From: Mesorhizobium sp. NZP2298
Lineage (GTDB): Bacteria > Pseudomonadota > Alphaproteobacteria > Rhizobiales > Rhizobiaceae
Direction: 5' to 3'
Length of the DNA: 64,000 bases
NCBI RefSeq assembly: GCF_013170825.1
Contig: NZ_CP033365.1
Span: forward strand, 6,832,001 to 6,896,000
The notes beneath the pieces were generated by a model. The model was not told where the DNA came from. It did not search any database and saw only the letters and a list, made by a program, of their open reading frames with translations. Below are positions 45,193 to 53,828 of the stretch, piece by piece (position 1 is the stretch's first letter; every line of letters begins with the position of its first letter). Made by a program: the position numbers and the translations under genes.

Positions 45193-47375
45193 GCCTCAAT
45201 ACCTTGCTTCAATATCGACCCTGCTGTGGAGGGCGCGGTGAGAAGAATGCGCACATCGAGCACGGTCAAACCGTCGGGATAGGCAAGGATGGGATTGAGG
45301 TCGAGTTCGTCGATCTCCGGGCAGATTTCAACGAAATCCGAAATACTCACCATCAAGTCTGCAAGCGCGTCTCGATCAACCGGCGCTCCCCCGCGCACGC
45401 CATCGAGAATCGCTTGCACCTTGATTTCTTCCAACATCGCAAAAGCATCATTGCGTGAGATCGGAAGCGCGCGGAACACTACATCGTTAAGAACTTCGAC
45501 GAGGACTCCGCCCAGTCCGAACATTATCACGGGACCGTATGCTGCATCGCGCACGATGCCAACGATGACTTCAACGCCGCCCTTCGCCGCCATCGGACTG
45601 ACAAGGACGCCGGCAACATTCGGATTGGTTACTGCAGCTTTGGCATTGGCGATAATCTCAAGGAAGCCCCGGTGCACCGATGCGACGTCGGCGACATCGA
45701 GTTTGACTCCGCCAGCCTCAGTCTTGTGCAGGATGTCGCGAGATACGATTTTCATGGCGACGGGCTTTGTGCCAAGACTTAGAAAAGCCTCTTCGGCCTC
45801 TTTTTCATCCCCAGCCAGCAACGCCGGAGCGAGATCCAGCCCGAAGCCGCGCAAGATGGCTCGCCCTTCGTGCTCCAAAACTACGCGCCTGCCCTCGGCT
45901 CTGCATCGCGCAAGAACCTGCTCAAAGATTCTGCCGTGCTGCGCTCGCTTTGGCGGCGACAATGCAATGGTGCGGTCCACCTCACCGCGCTCCGCTAAAG
46001 CTTGCATACATCGCACGGCCGTTTCCAAGGAGCTGTGCACTGGGATGCCTGCGCGGTGCATGTCCAAGAGTGGTACCGGCCGCTGATCTGCCTGAAGCGT
46101 ACTGTACAGGCTGTGAACGACCACGGGCTTGCCGAACCGGCGTGGCATTGCACCGATCAGATTCGTGGCATCGATTTCTGCTGCGAGCAGGTCTTGAGAG
46201 AAACGGAGCGCGTAGCCGCCGTAGAGACCGGATATCAGAAGTCCATCCACCACCGGATCCTGCAACAGAATCTCGGCGCAAGCGGCGAAAACCGAGGGGT
46301 CCGAATCCGTGCCCCCGGCAACGTCGACAGGATTGATGACTGACGCGGACGCGGGAAGCATCTCCGTAAGCCGCCGACGCGTCTCTTCGCTCAGCGGAGC
46401 GAGCGCCAGTCCGCGCTCTGACAAGGCGTCGGCGGCAATTGTCGCGTGACCTCCGCCGTCCGCCAGAATGGCGAGGCGGCGCGAACGCAGGGGCGGCAAC
46501 AGCGACAGCGCCTCCGCGATCGGCAGGATCTCATCGGACCGGTGTGCGAGAATCCCGCCGGCTTGCCTCAGCACAGCCTCGCTAACCGCATATTCGCCAG
46601 CCAAAGCACCGGTATGTGACTTTGCAGAACTCCGTCCGGCACTTGTCCGACCCGATTTGTAGATGACAACTGGTTTCTCTGGCGAGATCCCCCTCAAGGC
46701 GTTCAAAAAGCGACGGCCGTCTTTTAGTCCTTCAACGTAGGCGATCACTACGTTGGTGGTGGGATCGGCCGCAAAGTAGTCGAGGTACTCGTCAAACCTG
46801 ATATCGGCCTCGTTACCTACCCCCACGTAAGTGCTCAAACCAATATGCCCGTTGGCTTGAGCTTCCGTGACGAGCGACAGGGCCATGTTGCCGGATTGGG
46901 ACAAAAGGCCAATGCTACCCTTCCGCAAGTCCGAAAAGCCGACGAGATTGCAGGCTTTGTGAGTATTGAACATACCCGAGGTGTTTGGCCCGATGATCCT
47001 TACACCGCGCGCAGCGGCTAGCATTGCATCTTGGAGCTGGCTACCGTCGTGTCCGGCTTCCGCGAAGCCACCTGCCAGAACTATGGCACCGCGCACCCCT
47101 TTTGTGGCGCATTCGGCGATGACTAAAGCAACCGTAGCAGCGGGGGTACAGACCAGAGCAAGGTCGACAGGCCCCGGCAAGCTGCCCAGATCGGGTAGGC
47201 ACCTGACGCCGCAGATTTCACTCTCCTTTGGGTTAATCGGATAGATTGCCCCGGCGTAGCCGTCATCGAGGAGTTTCCTCAGCGACCGGTATCCGCGCTT
47301 TGCCGGATTTTTGGATGCGCCGATAATCGCGATGGAGTTCGGGGATAGAATGTCGACCAATTCGCTCGACGCCAT
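45189..47375 (-). CDS. ADP-forming acyl-CoA synthetase (acetate-CoA ligase family, fused alpha-beta)
   Basis: This 728-residue enzyme joins a carboxylic acid to CoA with ATP, giving ADP and phosphate. The N-terminal CoA-binding domain has SIAIIGASKNPAKRGYRSL and RIIGPNTSGMFNT. The ligase domain has LLSQSGNMALSLVTEAQANG and the phosphohistidine motif KSHTGALAGE. The C-terminal ATP-grasp_5 domain has VAMKIVSRDILHKTEAGGVK, YGPVIMFGLGGVLVEVLNDV and LDLNPILAYPDG. The gene lies between two enoyl-CoA hydratase genes, one base after the upstream one and overlapping the downstream one. It probably activates the carboxylate that both hydratases act on. Confidence 0.92.
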   Translation of the reverse strand: MASSELVDILSPNSIAIIGASKNPAKRGYRSLRKLLDDGYAGAIYPINPKESEICGVRCLPDLGSLPGPVDLALVCTPAATVALVIAECATKGVRGAIVLAGGFAEAGHDGSQLQDAMLAAARGVRIIGPNTSGMFNTHKACNLVGFSDLRKGSIGLLSQSGNMALSLVTEAQANGHIGLSTYVGVGNEADIRFDEYLDYFAADPTTNVVIAYVEGLKDGRRFLNALRGISPEKPVVIYKSGRTSAGRSSAKSHTGALAGEYAVSEAVLRQAGGILAHRSDEILPIAEALSLLPPLRSRRLAILADGGGHATIAADALSERGLALAPLSEETRRRLTEMLPASASVINPVDVAGGTDSDPSVFAACAEILLQDPVVDGLLISGLYGGYALRFSQDLLAAEIDATNLIGAMPRRFGKPVVVHSLYSTLQADQRPVPLLDMHRAGIPVHSSLETAVRCMQALAERGEVDRTIALSPPKRAQHGRIFEQVLARCRAEGRRVVLEHEGRAILRGFGLDLAPALLAGDEKEAEEAFLSLGTKPVAMKIVSRDILHKTEAGGVKLDVADVASVHRGFLEIIANAKAAVTNPNVAGVLVSPMAAKGGVEVIVGIVRDAAYGPVIMFGLGGVLVEVLNDVVFRALPISRNDAFAMLEEIKVQAILDGVRGGAPVDRDALADLMVSISDFVEICPEIDELDLNPILAYPDGLTVLDVRILLTAPSTAGSILKQGIEA

Positions 47376-48158
47376 TTATTCCCCCCGGAAGACCGGCGAA
47401 CGCTTCTCGGCGAAGGCGTCGACACCCTCCTGCCAATCGCGCGTCGTCGAACAAAACATCATGCCCTCAAGTTCTGCGGTAAGCGCAGAGTCAAACGTCC
47501 CGTGATCAGCCGAGACCAACTGCTGTTTGGCAAGCTGCATCGAGAATGGCGCCTTTTTTGACAGTTCACCTGCCAGAGTACGGACGCTCTCAGCGAAGTC
47601 CTCGTCAGGGATACAGCGTAGGGCCAAGCCGATCCGGACCGCTTCCGCCCCGTCGATCTGCCGTCCCAAGAAGGTCAGCTCACGCGCTTTTGCCAGGCCG
47701 ACAAGTCTGGGAAGGAGATGCGTGACCCCACCACCGAGGAACGCGCCAAGGCCAATTTCGGGAAATCCGATCCGCGCCGATGCCGCCATGACCACAAAAT
47801 CGCAAGCGAGAACCATCTCGGCACCGGCGCCGAGGGCAAAGCCGTTCACGGCGGCAATGACCAGCTTCGGATGTGAGACCAGACGTCTACACACCCTTTG
47901 TTCGCTCATCAGATACTGTCGCCTATCGAAGGACGTGCGACCAGCCTTGTGCTCCTTCAAATCGGCGCCCACACAAAATGCCCGGCCTTCTCCGGTCAGG
48001 ACAATGACGCGCACGTTTTTGTCTCTTTCAGCCTGATCGAGAGCTGCCAAGACTTCGTCGTATAATTTCTGAACCACTGCGTTCAGGCGGTGCGGACGAT
48101 TCAGACGAATTTCGGCGACATTGTCCTGGATTTCATAGGCAATTGTTTCAAACATCAT
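47376..48158 (-). CDS. Enoyl-CoA hydratase
   Basis: This 260-residue crotonase-family enzyme has the oxyanion-hole segments VIVLTGEGRAFCVGADLKEH and AVNGFALGAGAEMVLACDFV. The catalytic-Glu region ARIGFPEIGLGAFLGGGVTH is present. The C-terminal FAEKRSPVFRG motif is typical. It is the first gene of a leftward operon and lies divergently from the BKACE gene, with a GCAACATATGTTTC motif between them. Only the class of reaction, hydration or reversal on an enoyl-CoA, can be stated. Confidence 0.9.
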   Translation of the reverse strand: MMFETIAYEIQDNVAEIRLNRPHRLNAVVQKLYDEVLAALDQAERDKNVRVIVLTGEGRAFCVGADLKEHKAGRTSFDRRQYLMSEQRVCRRLVSHPKLVIAAVNGFALGAGAEMVLACDFVVMAASARIGFPEIGLGAFLGGGVTHLLPRLVGLAKARELTFLGRQIDGAEAVRIGLALRCIPDEDFAESVRTLAGELSKKAPFSMQLAKQQLVSADHGTFDSALTAELEGMMFCSTTRDWQEGVDAFAEKRSPVFRGE

Positions 48159-48226
48159 GTCCTTCCTACAACCCGCTGGACGGGGTACTCATGGTTGCGG
48201 GCACGATAACAGAGGCGATTTGATTT

Positions 48227-48240
48227 GCAACATATGTTTC
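48227..48240. promoter_or_regulatory. Operator-like motif between divergent hydratase and BKACE genes
   Basis: GCAACATATGTTTC matches the palindrome before the RpiR gene in 13 of 14 positions. Downstream AAGTGACCTGCATGGATCAT resembles the block following 42608. Its place between two divergent catabolic genes would allow control of both. Confidence 0.65.
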
Positions 48241-48363
48241 AACATTGCAAAAGTGACCTGCATGGATCATATTGGATTAGAGAAGGGTCGAGCCCCCCCC
48301 GGGGAGCTGCGTCTTTGGCGCCAACTCGGGTGAAGAGACACAATGGGCTCGGACGGGTGAAGA

Positions 48364-49194
48364 ATGATCGAAATTGAACGGCCGACCGCAATTTGCGTAG
48401 CGCCCAATGGCGGCCGGCTAACCAAGGTTGACCATCCTTCGCTGCCGCTTGGACCGGCCGAACTGGCGCGGACGGCCCAAGAGTGCCTCGATGCGGGAGC
48501 ATGCCTTATTCATGTCCATGTGCGCGATCAGGACGGCCGTCATGTCCTCGATGCGTCTGCATATCGAGTTGTCATTGACGCGATCGGCCGGGCCACTGGC
48601 GACAAAATGATCGTTCAGGTTACGAGCGAATCGCTTGGTCGCTACGCGCCGCAGGAACAGATTGCGGTCATAAAGGAAGCTCGGCCGGAGGCCGTTTCGC
48701 TGGCGCTGCGCGAATTAGTGCCAACGGAAGCTCATGAGACCGAGTTCGCGTCGTTCTTGTCTTGGCTCAAGACCGAATCGATTGTGCCGCAGATAATCCT
48801 CTATGATGCAGACGAGACATTGCGCCTGGACGAGTATCACCGCCGTGGTCTTGTTCCATGGAACCAGGTTCCGGTTCTTTTTGTGCTCGGACGTTACACC
48901 CCGGGCCAGAAATCGCGTCCCGCGGACCTGTTGCCGTACATCGACGCGGGCAAGCCCCGTTTCGCTCATTGGAGCGTTTGCGCCTTTGGCGCGCGCGAAG
49001 CCGCCTGCGTTACCGCGGCTGCCCTTCTCGGGGGGCATGTTCGCGTCGGTTTTGAGAACAATCGCCAACTCGTTGACGGGGCAATGGCCAAGTCCAACGT
49101 GGAGTTGGTCGCAGCTGTATCGAGAAGTCTGCTGGGACTTGGCCTCCGTAGAGCCAACGCAGCCGACCTGCGTCGCGCCTGGCAGCAACTGTAA
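48364..49194 (+). CDS. BKACE-family beta-keto acid cleavage enzyme (DUF849)
   Basis: This 276-residue TIM-barrel enzyme is of the 3-keto-5-aminohexanoate cleavage type. Such enzymes condense a beta-keto acid with acetyl-CoA and release acetoacetate plus a new CoA ester. The zinc ligands lie in CLIHVHVRDQDGRH (His50, His52), and the Glu/Asn motif GGHVRVGFENNRQ follows near residue 230. The N-terminus TAICVAPNGGRLTKVDHPSL is the family start. It is transcribed away from the hydratase/ligase operon across a shared operator-like motif. Its keto-acid substrate is not evident. Confidence 0.9.
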   Translation: MIEIERPTAICVAPNGGRLTKVDHPSLPLGPAELARTAQECLDAGACLIHVHVRDQDGRHVLDASAYRVVIDAIGRATGDKMIVQVTSESLGRYAPQEQIAVIKEARPEAVSLALRELVPTEAHETEFASFLSWLKTESIVPQIILYDADETLRLDEYHRRGLVPWNQVPVLFVLGRYTPGQKSRPADLLPYIDAGKPRFAHWSVCAFGAREAACVTAAALLGGHVRVGFENNRQLVDGAMAKSNVELVAAVSRSLLGLGLRRANAADLRRAWQQL

Positions 49195-49613
49195 TCTTCC
49201 TCTTCTAGGGAAAGGCCGATCGAACGACAGTGCCTTCGACGCGTTCCTAAGGGAACTTTTTCGACAGCTACAAGGAGGCGGCGCCACAAAGGAAGCTCAT
49301 GCCGAATCCGTGTCGCCTGCGTTTCATCGCGTCAAACCAGGTGGTTCGCCGCGAGCGGATCGCCGGAAGTTCGACTTTTGAAGAAGAAACAACGGCGCTC
49401 AGGTCGGCGAGAAAGCGTAAATTGGTTTGCGTCCACAAACGCACACATTTTGCCGTGTTTACAGGCACTTACGCTCATCGACAAGCGATCGCGGGGCATG
49501 GACGGGGAAGAGCGGGCCGGTTTTTGGCGAAAACGGCGTCACGGGCGCGGCGGCGCGCACGCCGCGAGACCAGCCTTGGACCGGTACCCCGCATTCCAAA
49601 CGGGGGACCGGCG
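49195..49613. other. About 420 bp without a supported gene
   Basis: This stretch lies between the BKACE stop and the ISNCY relic. Overlapping frames occur on both strands, but none shows a domain. The 3' end of the ISNCY element probably falls inside it. Confidence 0.4.
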
Positions 49614-50930
49614 TCAGCTTGGTTTCAGGCGGGTGAAGAGGACGAGGTTGTGGGCCACGACCGAGGACCAGCCGTAAGCTTTGCCGCCCAAGGCGCAACG
49701 CGCCAAGCCGTAGGCGCGTTTGCGGCAAGAGATGCCAGCTTCGATACCGGCGCGGAAGTTGCGGAGCTTGCGATAGACCCACTTGCTTCTGACCAGAGGC
49801 CGGCTTTCTTGGAGACGCCCGATGTCTTCGCTGCGGCCAGATTGTCGCGCGTGGCGAAGCCACCATCGGCTGCCGCGGCGCTTGGCCATAGAAGGCGACG
49901 TGGCGCGCCAGCATCGCCAGCAAGCTGTCGCTGTCGGCCGGGTTGCCGGCTTCGATCACCAGATCCGGATCATGCAGCTCCTGCCGGTGGTCAGGTTTAG
50001 TTTGTGGCCGTACTCGGTGTCGCGGCTGCCTTTGACGATGATATCTACATGCGATTCGACAGGCTGACCAACTTCTTGCTGGCCAGCACCAGTTCGCCGG
50101 CCAGCTCGCCCCGCTCACTCTGTCTGATCATGCATTCAATCAGCGGCCGATAGTGCCGGACGTGGCTTTGCCACAGCTCGACGAAGGGATCGCGAGCACT
50201 GGCAAGGCATGCGCTCGCCTGATCCAGATAAGCCAAGGTCGCGCGGGCAATCGCGATCAGCTCGCGGTATAGTTGGACCCGATAGGGTTGACCGCGCGTG
50301 AACTGGATCTTGAGGGCCCGCTTCTTGGCCACGCGGCAATGATCGCGCCATTCCAGGCCGGCGCCACCAATAAAGGCGTCAGCTCGCTTGAGCAGATGCA
50401 CCATGATCCGCACGGCATCCCACAACAGACTGCTGTGGCTGGCTCGTGCATGAGCGCCGAGGTCACGGTGCTGTCCAGCCGCACGACCACGCCGTCTTCG
50501 AGCTTCACCTGCCGAGCGCCCAAAAGCAGGGTCCGGTTGAGCTGTTCCCAGGTGCGGGCGGGATCGCGCTGACCGTCTTTTGCAGCGCCGGCTTCTGTGG
50601 GCTCCACGACCACGGCGGTCGGGCAAAAGGCGCGAAACGAGGCGAAGTCCTCAAGGTGGAAAGCCAACTCCTGGTAGCTCAGCTGCCGATATTGTTTGAG
50701 CAGCGCAGCACCGCTTCGAGCGGACAGGCCTTGCTGTCCGGTCGCTTTGATGCCGCCCCCGACAAAGGTCTCGCGCAACCAGGCCAAGCAGATCGCAATG
50801 TTCATCTAGCCATTGCGACATCGCCTTCAGCTCACAGCCGATCTCATGCGTGACGAAAAGATCGAATATGCTGGGTTGGACGGGGCGTTCTTGGCGCAGT
50901 GTCGGCTCCGGCGATGCAGGATTTTGGAAT
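49614..50930 (-). pseudogene. ISNCY-type transposase, frameshifted
   Basis: Ordered pieces of one transposase occur in three frames. LRQERPVQPSIFDLFVTHEI is followed by GCELKAMSQWLDEHCDLLGL. GQQGLSARSGAALLKQYRQL leads to SYQELAFHLEDFASFRAF, and QVKLEDGVVVRLDSTVTSAL to MHEP. HSSLLWDAVRIMVHLLKRAD comes next, and the C-terminal KWVYRKLRNFRAGIEAGISC ends the series. Several shifts are needed, so it is dead. The start lies near 50900. The IS256 element at 50988 landed just upstream of it. Confidence 0.7.
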
Positions 50931-50987
50931 CGGTGGCATGATTCACATACCTCAAACCGCCGGGCCTGGCTTGCGCCAATCAGAGAT

Positions 50988-52284
50988 GGGACTGTCAGGA
51001 ATCTTGTGCGTGAGGCCATGATGATGGAAAGGAGAATCATCGCATGGCCATTGAGAAGGAACTGCTGGACCGGTTGCTTGCCGGGCGCGATCCACAGGAG
51101 CTGTTTGCCAAGGACGGTTTGCTCGACGATCTGAAGAAGGCGCTTTCGGAGCGGATACTGAACGCCGAGTTGGATGATCATCTTGACGAGGGGCAAGTCG
51201 CAGGATTGGCGAACCGGCGCAACGGACATTCGAAGAAGACGGTTCTGACGGGCACGTCGAAGCTCGAACTTTCGATCCCGCGTGACCGTGCCGGCTCCTT
51301 CGACCCTAAGCTGATCGCCAAGTATCAGCGCCGCTTTCCCGATTTCGACGCCAAGATCGTATCCATGTATGCGCGCGGCATGACGGTTCGCGAGATCCGT
51401 GGCCACTTGGAGGAACTCTATGGCATCGACGTCTCGCCGGACCTGATCTCGGCCGTCACTGACGCCGTGCTCGAGGAGGTCGCCGAATGGCAGAACCGGC
51501 CGCTCGACGCTTGCTTTCCACTGGTCTTCTTCGACGCCATCCGGGTCAAGATCAGGGACGAAGGCTTCGTGCGCAACAAGGCGATTTACATCGCGCTCGG
51601 CATCTTGCCCGATGGCACGAAGGAGATTCTCGGCATCTGGATCGAGCAGACCGAGGGCGCCAAATTCTGGCTGCGCGTCATGAACGAGCTGAAGAACCGG
51701 GGCGTCGCCGACATCCTGATCGCCGTCGTCGACGGCCTGAAGGGCTTTCCAGAAGCGATCAACGCCGTATTCCCGCAAACGGTCGTGCAGACCTGCATTG
51801 TGCACCTGATCCGCCATTCATTGGAGTTCGTGTCATGGAAGGACCGCAAGCCTGTCGTGCCGGCGCTGCGGGCGATATACCGGGCCAAGGACGCCGAAGC
51901 CGGCCTGGCCGCGCTCGATGCTTTCGACGCCGGCTATTGGGGCCAACGTTATCCTGCGATCGCTCAGAGCTGGCGGCGCAACTGGCTTCATGTCGTGCCG
52001 TTCTTCGCATTCCCCGAAAGCGTGCGCCGCATCATCTACACCACCAACGCCATCGAGGCGCTGAACTCAAAGCTGCGGCGGGCCGTGCGAACGCGCGGTC
52101 ACTTTCCCAATGACGACGCCGCAATGAAGCTGCTATATTTGGTTCTCAACCATGCCGCCGAGGAATGGAAACGCGCCCCGCGCGAGTGGTTCGAGGCCAG
52201 GACACAATTCGCCGTCGTCTTCGGCGAAAGGTTCGTCAGCCAATGACGATAACCGGCCTCACGCACAAGATTCCTGACAGTCCC
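50988..52284 (+). mobile_element. Complete IS256-family insertion sequence
   Basis: The 1,297-bp element starts GGGACTGTCAGGAATCTTGT and ends with its inverse. The perfect inverted repeat is about 30 bp, and the outermost bases also extend into the duplication. It is flanked by a 9-bp direct duplication ATCAGAGAT (50979-50987 and 52285-52293). An intact transposase fills it. It is the best-preserved element in the window. Confidence 0.92.
51044..52246 (+). CDS. IS256-family transposase (mutator type)
   Basis: This is a 400-residue DDE transposase. The N-terminal part holds LDDLKKALSERILNAELDDH and the SIPRDRAGSFDPKLIAKYQR motif. The catalytic Asp residues lie in LVFFDAIRVKIRDEG and IAVVDGLKGFPEAINAVFP; the zinc-binding-like CIVHLIRHSLEFVSWKDRK follows. 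The Glu lies in YTTNAIEALNSKLRRAVRTR. Length and frame are complete, and the terminal repeats and target duplication are intact. The element is probably recent and still mobile. Confidence 0.95.
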   Translation: MAIEKELLDRLLAGRDPQELFAKDGLLDDLKKALSERILNAELDDHLDEGQVAGLANRRNGHSKKTVLTGTSKLELSIPRDRAGSFDPKLIAKYQRRFPDFDAKIVSMYARGMTVREIRGHLEELYGIDVSPDLISAVTDAVLEEVAEWQNRPLDACFPLVFFDAIRVKIRDEGFVRNKAIYIALGILPDGTKEILGIWIEQTEGAKFWLRVMNELKNRGVADILIAVVDGLKGFPEAINAVFPQTVVQTCIVHLIRHSLEFVSWKDRKPVVPALRAIYRAKDAEAGLAALDAFDAGYWGQRYPAIAQSWRRNWLHVVPFFAFPESVRRIIYTTNAIEALNSKLRRAVRTRGHFPNDDAAMKLLYLVLNHAAEEWKRAPREWFEARTQFAVVFGERFVSQ

Positions 52285-52361
52285 ATCAGAGATTCACTGA
52301 ATTGAATCAATTATTTAGAGTTGGCGAGTAGCGGAGACGCTTGCGCGCTTCCGCTCTCTCA

Positions 52362-52395
52362 GAACCGTGCGTGAACCTCTCAGCTCACACGGCTC
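52362..52395 (-). ncRNA. Group II intron domain V
   Basis: Read on the minus strand, GAGCCGTGTGAGCTGAGAGG is followed by TTCACGCACGGTTCTG, a 34-nt hairpin. It has the conserved GAGCCGT at its 5' side, a terminal loop, and ACGGTTC on the 3' side. It matches bacterial intron domain V. A shorter GC-rich hairpin (domain VI) follows. Confidence 0.75.
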
Positions 52396-52446
52396 CCATC
52401 AGGCAAACGTGCCGATCAGACCGAGTTGAACCGACTTGCCCGCGCC

Positions 52447-53205
52447 TTACCCCTGCCAAAGCGCTTGAACTTCCGCCCTGCCCACGCAAGCACCGTCTGA
52501 TTGACGTAGCGAAGTATGGGCTGCAGCCCCGTTGGCGCATACCGTCCATAATAGCCTGATCCACCCCCTGAGAAGCGGATTGGTCAGCCGGGCGATGTCG
52601 TTCGACGAGAGCAGCGTCTGTCGGCGGATGTGCAAGTCCCGGATCTTTTCCCGCATCGCTTTCAGCGTCGAGGAACTGACCGCTGGTGTGAAGCCGCCAA
52701 ACAGCCGCCCGCTTTGCGTTCCCCATACCGCGCGAGGTCGGAAACAATATCCGAGGAAGTCGAACGTCACGTTCGGATGTTGCCCTCTGCGTTTGGACTC
52801 TCTGCAGTAGATGATCCTGATCTTCGTCGGCTGCAGTTCTCAGTTGACATTCCGCCCAACCTCGCCTGAAGCGCAGCCTTGACGGCTTCTGCCTCCTGCT
52901 CGGTCCGGCAGTGGCACCAGCCCGTCATCCGCATTCCTGTCGCTCACGGTGGGCACACCCAAAATCCGCTGGCCCCCAGTCTTTTTCGGAATGGGGACGG
53001 CACGCACCGGTGGCGGATAATAGCTTTCCGAGCTCATCCTGTTCCAGATCCTGTAGAGATTCCTCTCCAGGTTGGCTTCGAATGCCTCGATCGTCTGCCC
53101 GTCCACGCCAGCCGCACCACCACTGGAGTTGACCGCCTTATAGGCTTCGTACACCAACCGCTTATCGAACATAAACGGTTTGTCTGTCGCATGTGTCGTT
53201 GTCAT
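52447..53205 (-). pseudogene. Group II intron reverse transcriptase/maturase, internally deleted
   Basis: The N-terminal part reads LVYEAYKAVNSSGGAAGVDG then QTIEAFEANLERNLYRIWNR and AVPIPKKTGGQRILGVPTVS (RT motifs 0-2). It jumps directly to ADDGLVP, the RT active-site YADD region with its Tyr codon lost, so RT motifs 2-5 are missing. A frameshift follows. ELQPTKIRIIYCRESKRRGQ, VTFDFLGYCFRPRAV and the maturase part NPLLRGWIRL come from further frames. It cannot encode an active enzyme. Confidence 0.8.
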
Positions 53206-53783
53206 CCTGTTGCCAGTTGCTTCGAAAACACGACCACCTGATCCGAGCCCTTCGCTCCAGCCCCATTACAGGACCTTCGTCACTACTACGGGTCGATCCG
53301 CCCAACCTCCTGCATCGGTACTCTCGCCTTACGGTGGTGTGCCGCTTGTGCTTCTCCCTTGGCATCAGAAAGCTGGTTCCTGCAGTTCCGCGCAAAAGCC
53401 TGCATCCGGCTCATGCCCCCTATACGCCGTCCACTGTCCGCCCAGTCATCAGGCTCCCGACGGACTTGTCCCGAGAGATCCACACGCCCTCGGTTTTAGT
53501 GGTGTTAAAGAGTTCTAACGAACGTCATCGAAGGGTTTTCTTGCGCTCATCTTCCGGATGCCAACCTGCCCCGGATCATGTCCAAGGCTTTTGACCCAAC
53601 GCTAACCACCATGGCTCTTCTACCACAGCAGCTTGGGCTGGTTTGAGACCCGCTCCTGAAAGCCGATCCCGAGGGGCCTACCCTCATCTCTCACGCAGCT
53701 TCTCAGCATGTTGTCAGTTCACCATCGAACCTCCTTCTGCTTTTCGCAGCACGGTGTGGACGGAAACTAATTAGCACAGCAAT

Positions 53784-53797
53784 GCAACATATGTTGC
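53784..53797. promoter_or_regulatory. Perfect 14-bp palindrome before the RpiR gene (probable autoregulatory operator)
   Basis: GCAACATATGTTGC is symmetrical without a spacer and lies 32 bp before the ATG of the RpiR-family gene. Close copies occur at 42608-42621 and 48227-48240. It is the best-conserved of the set, as expected for self-regulation. Confidence 0.7.
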
Positions 53798-53828
53798 GCA
53801 TGCAATAACGCTGCGCTAGGTAGGAGTC

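Larger units (their letters stand above)
52322..53753 (-). mobile_element. Group II intron relic with internal deletion
   Basis: The minus strand holds a reverse-transcriptase gene in pieces, followed by a well-formed domain V and a domain VI-like hairpin ending near 52322. A GTGCTGCG start for the 5' end near 53753 is a guess. The total of ~1.43 kb is short for a bacterial group II intron (about 1.9 kb), consistent with the deletion in the protein. It ends about 30 bp from the operator before the RpiR gene. Confidence 0.65.

Noticed and set aside
48281..48310. C/G-run hairpin near the BKACE promoter as terminator
   Set aside because: It lies between divergent promoters and has no U-tract; more likely a chance GC-rich repeat.
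50651..51817. 388-residue minus-strand open frame
   Set aside because: It is antisense to the intact IS256 transposase. Only its downstream end contains real ISNCY residues, in another gene context.
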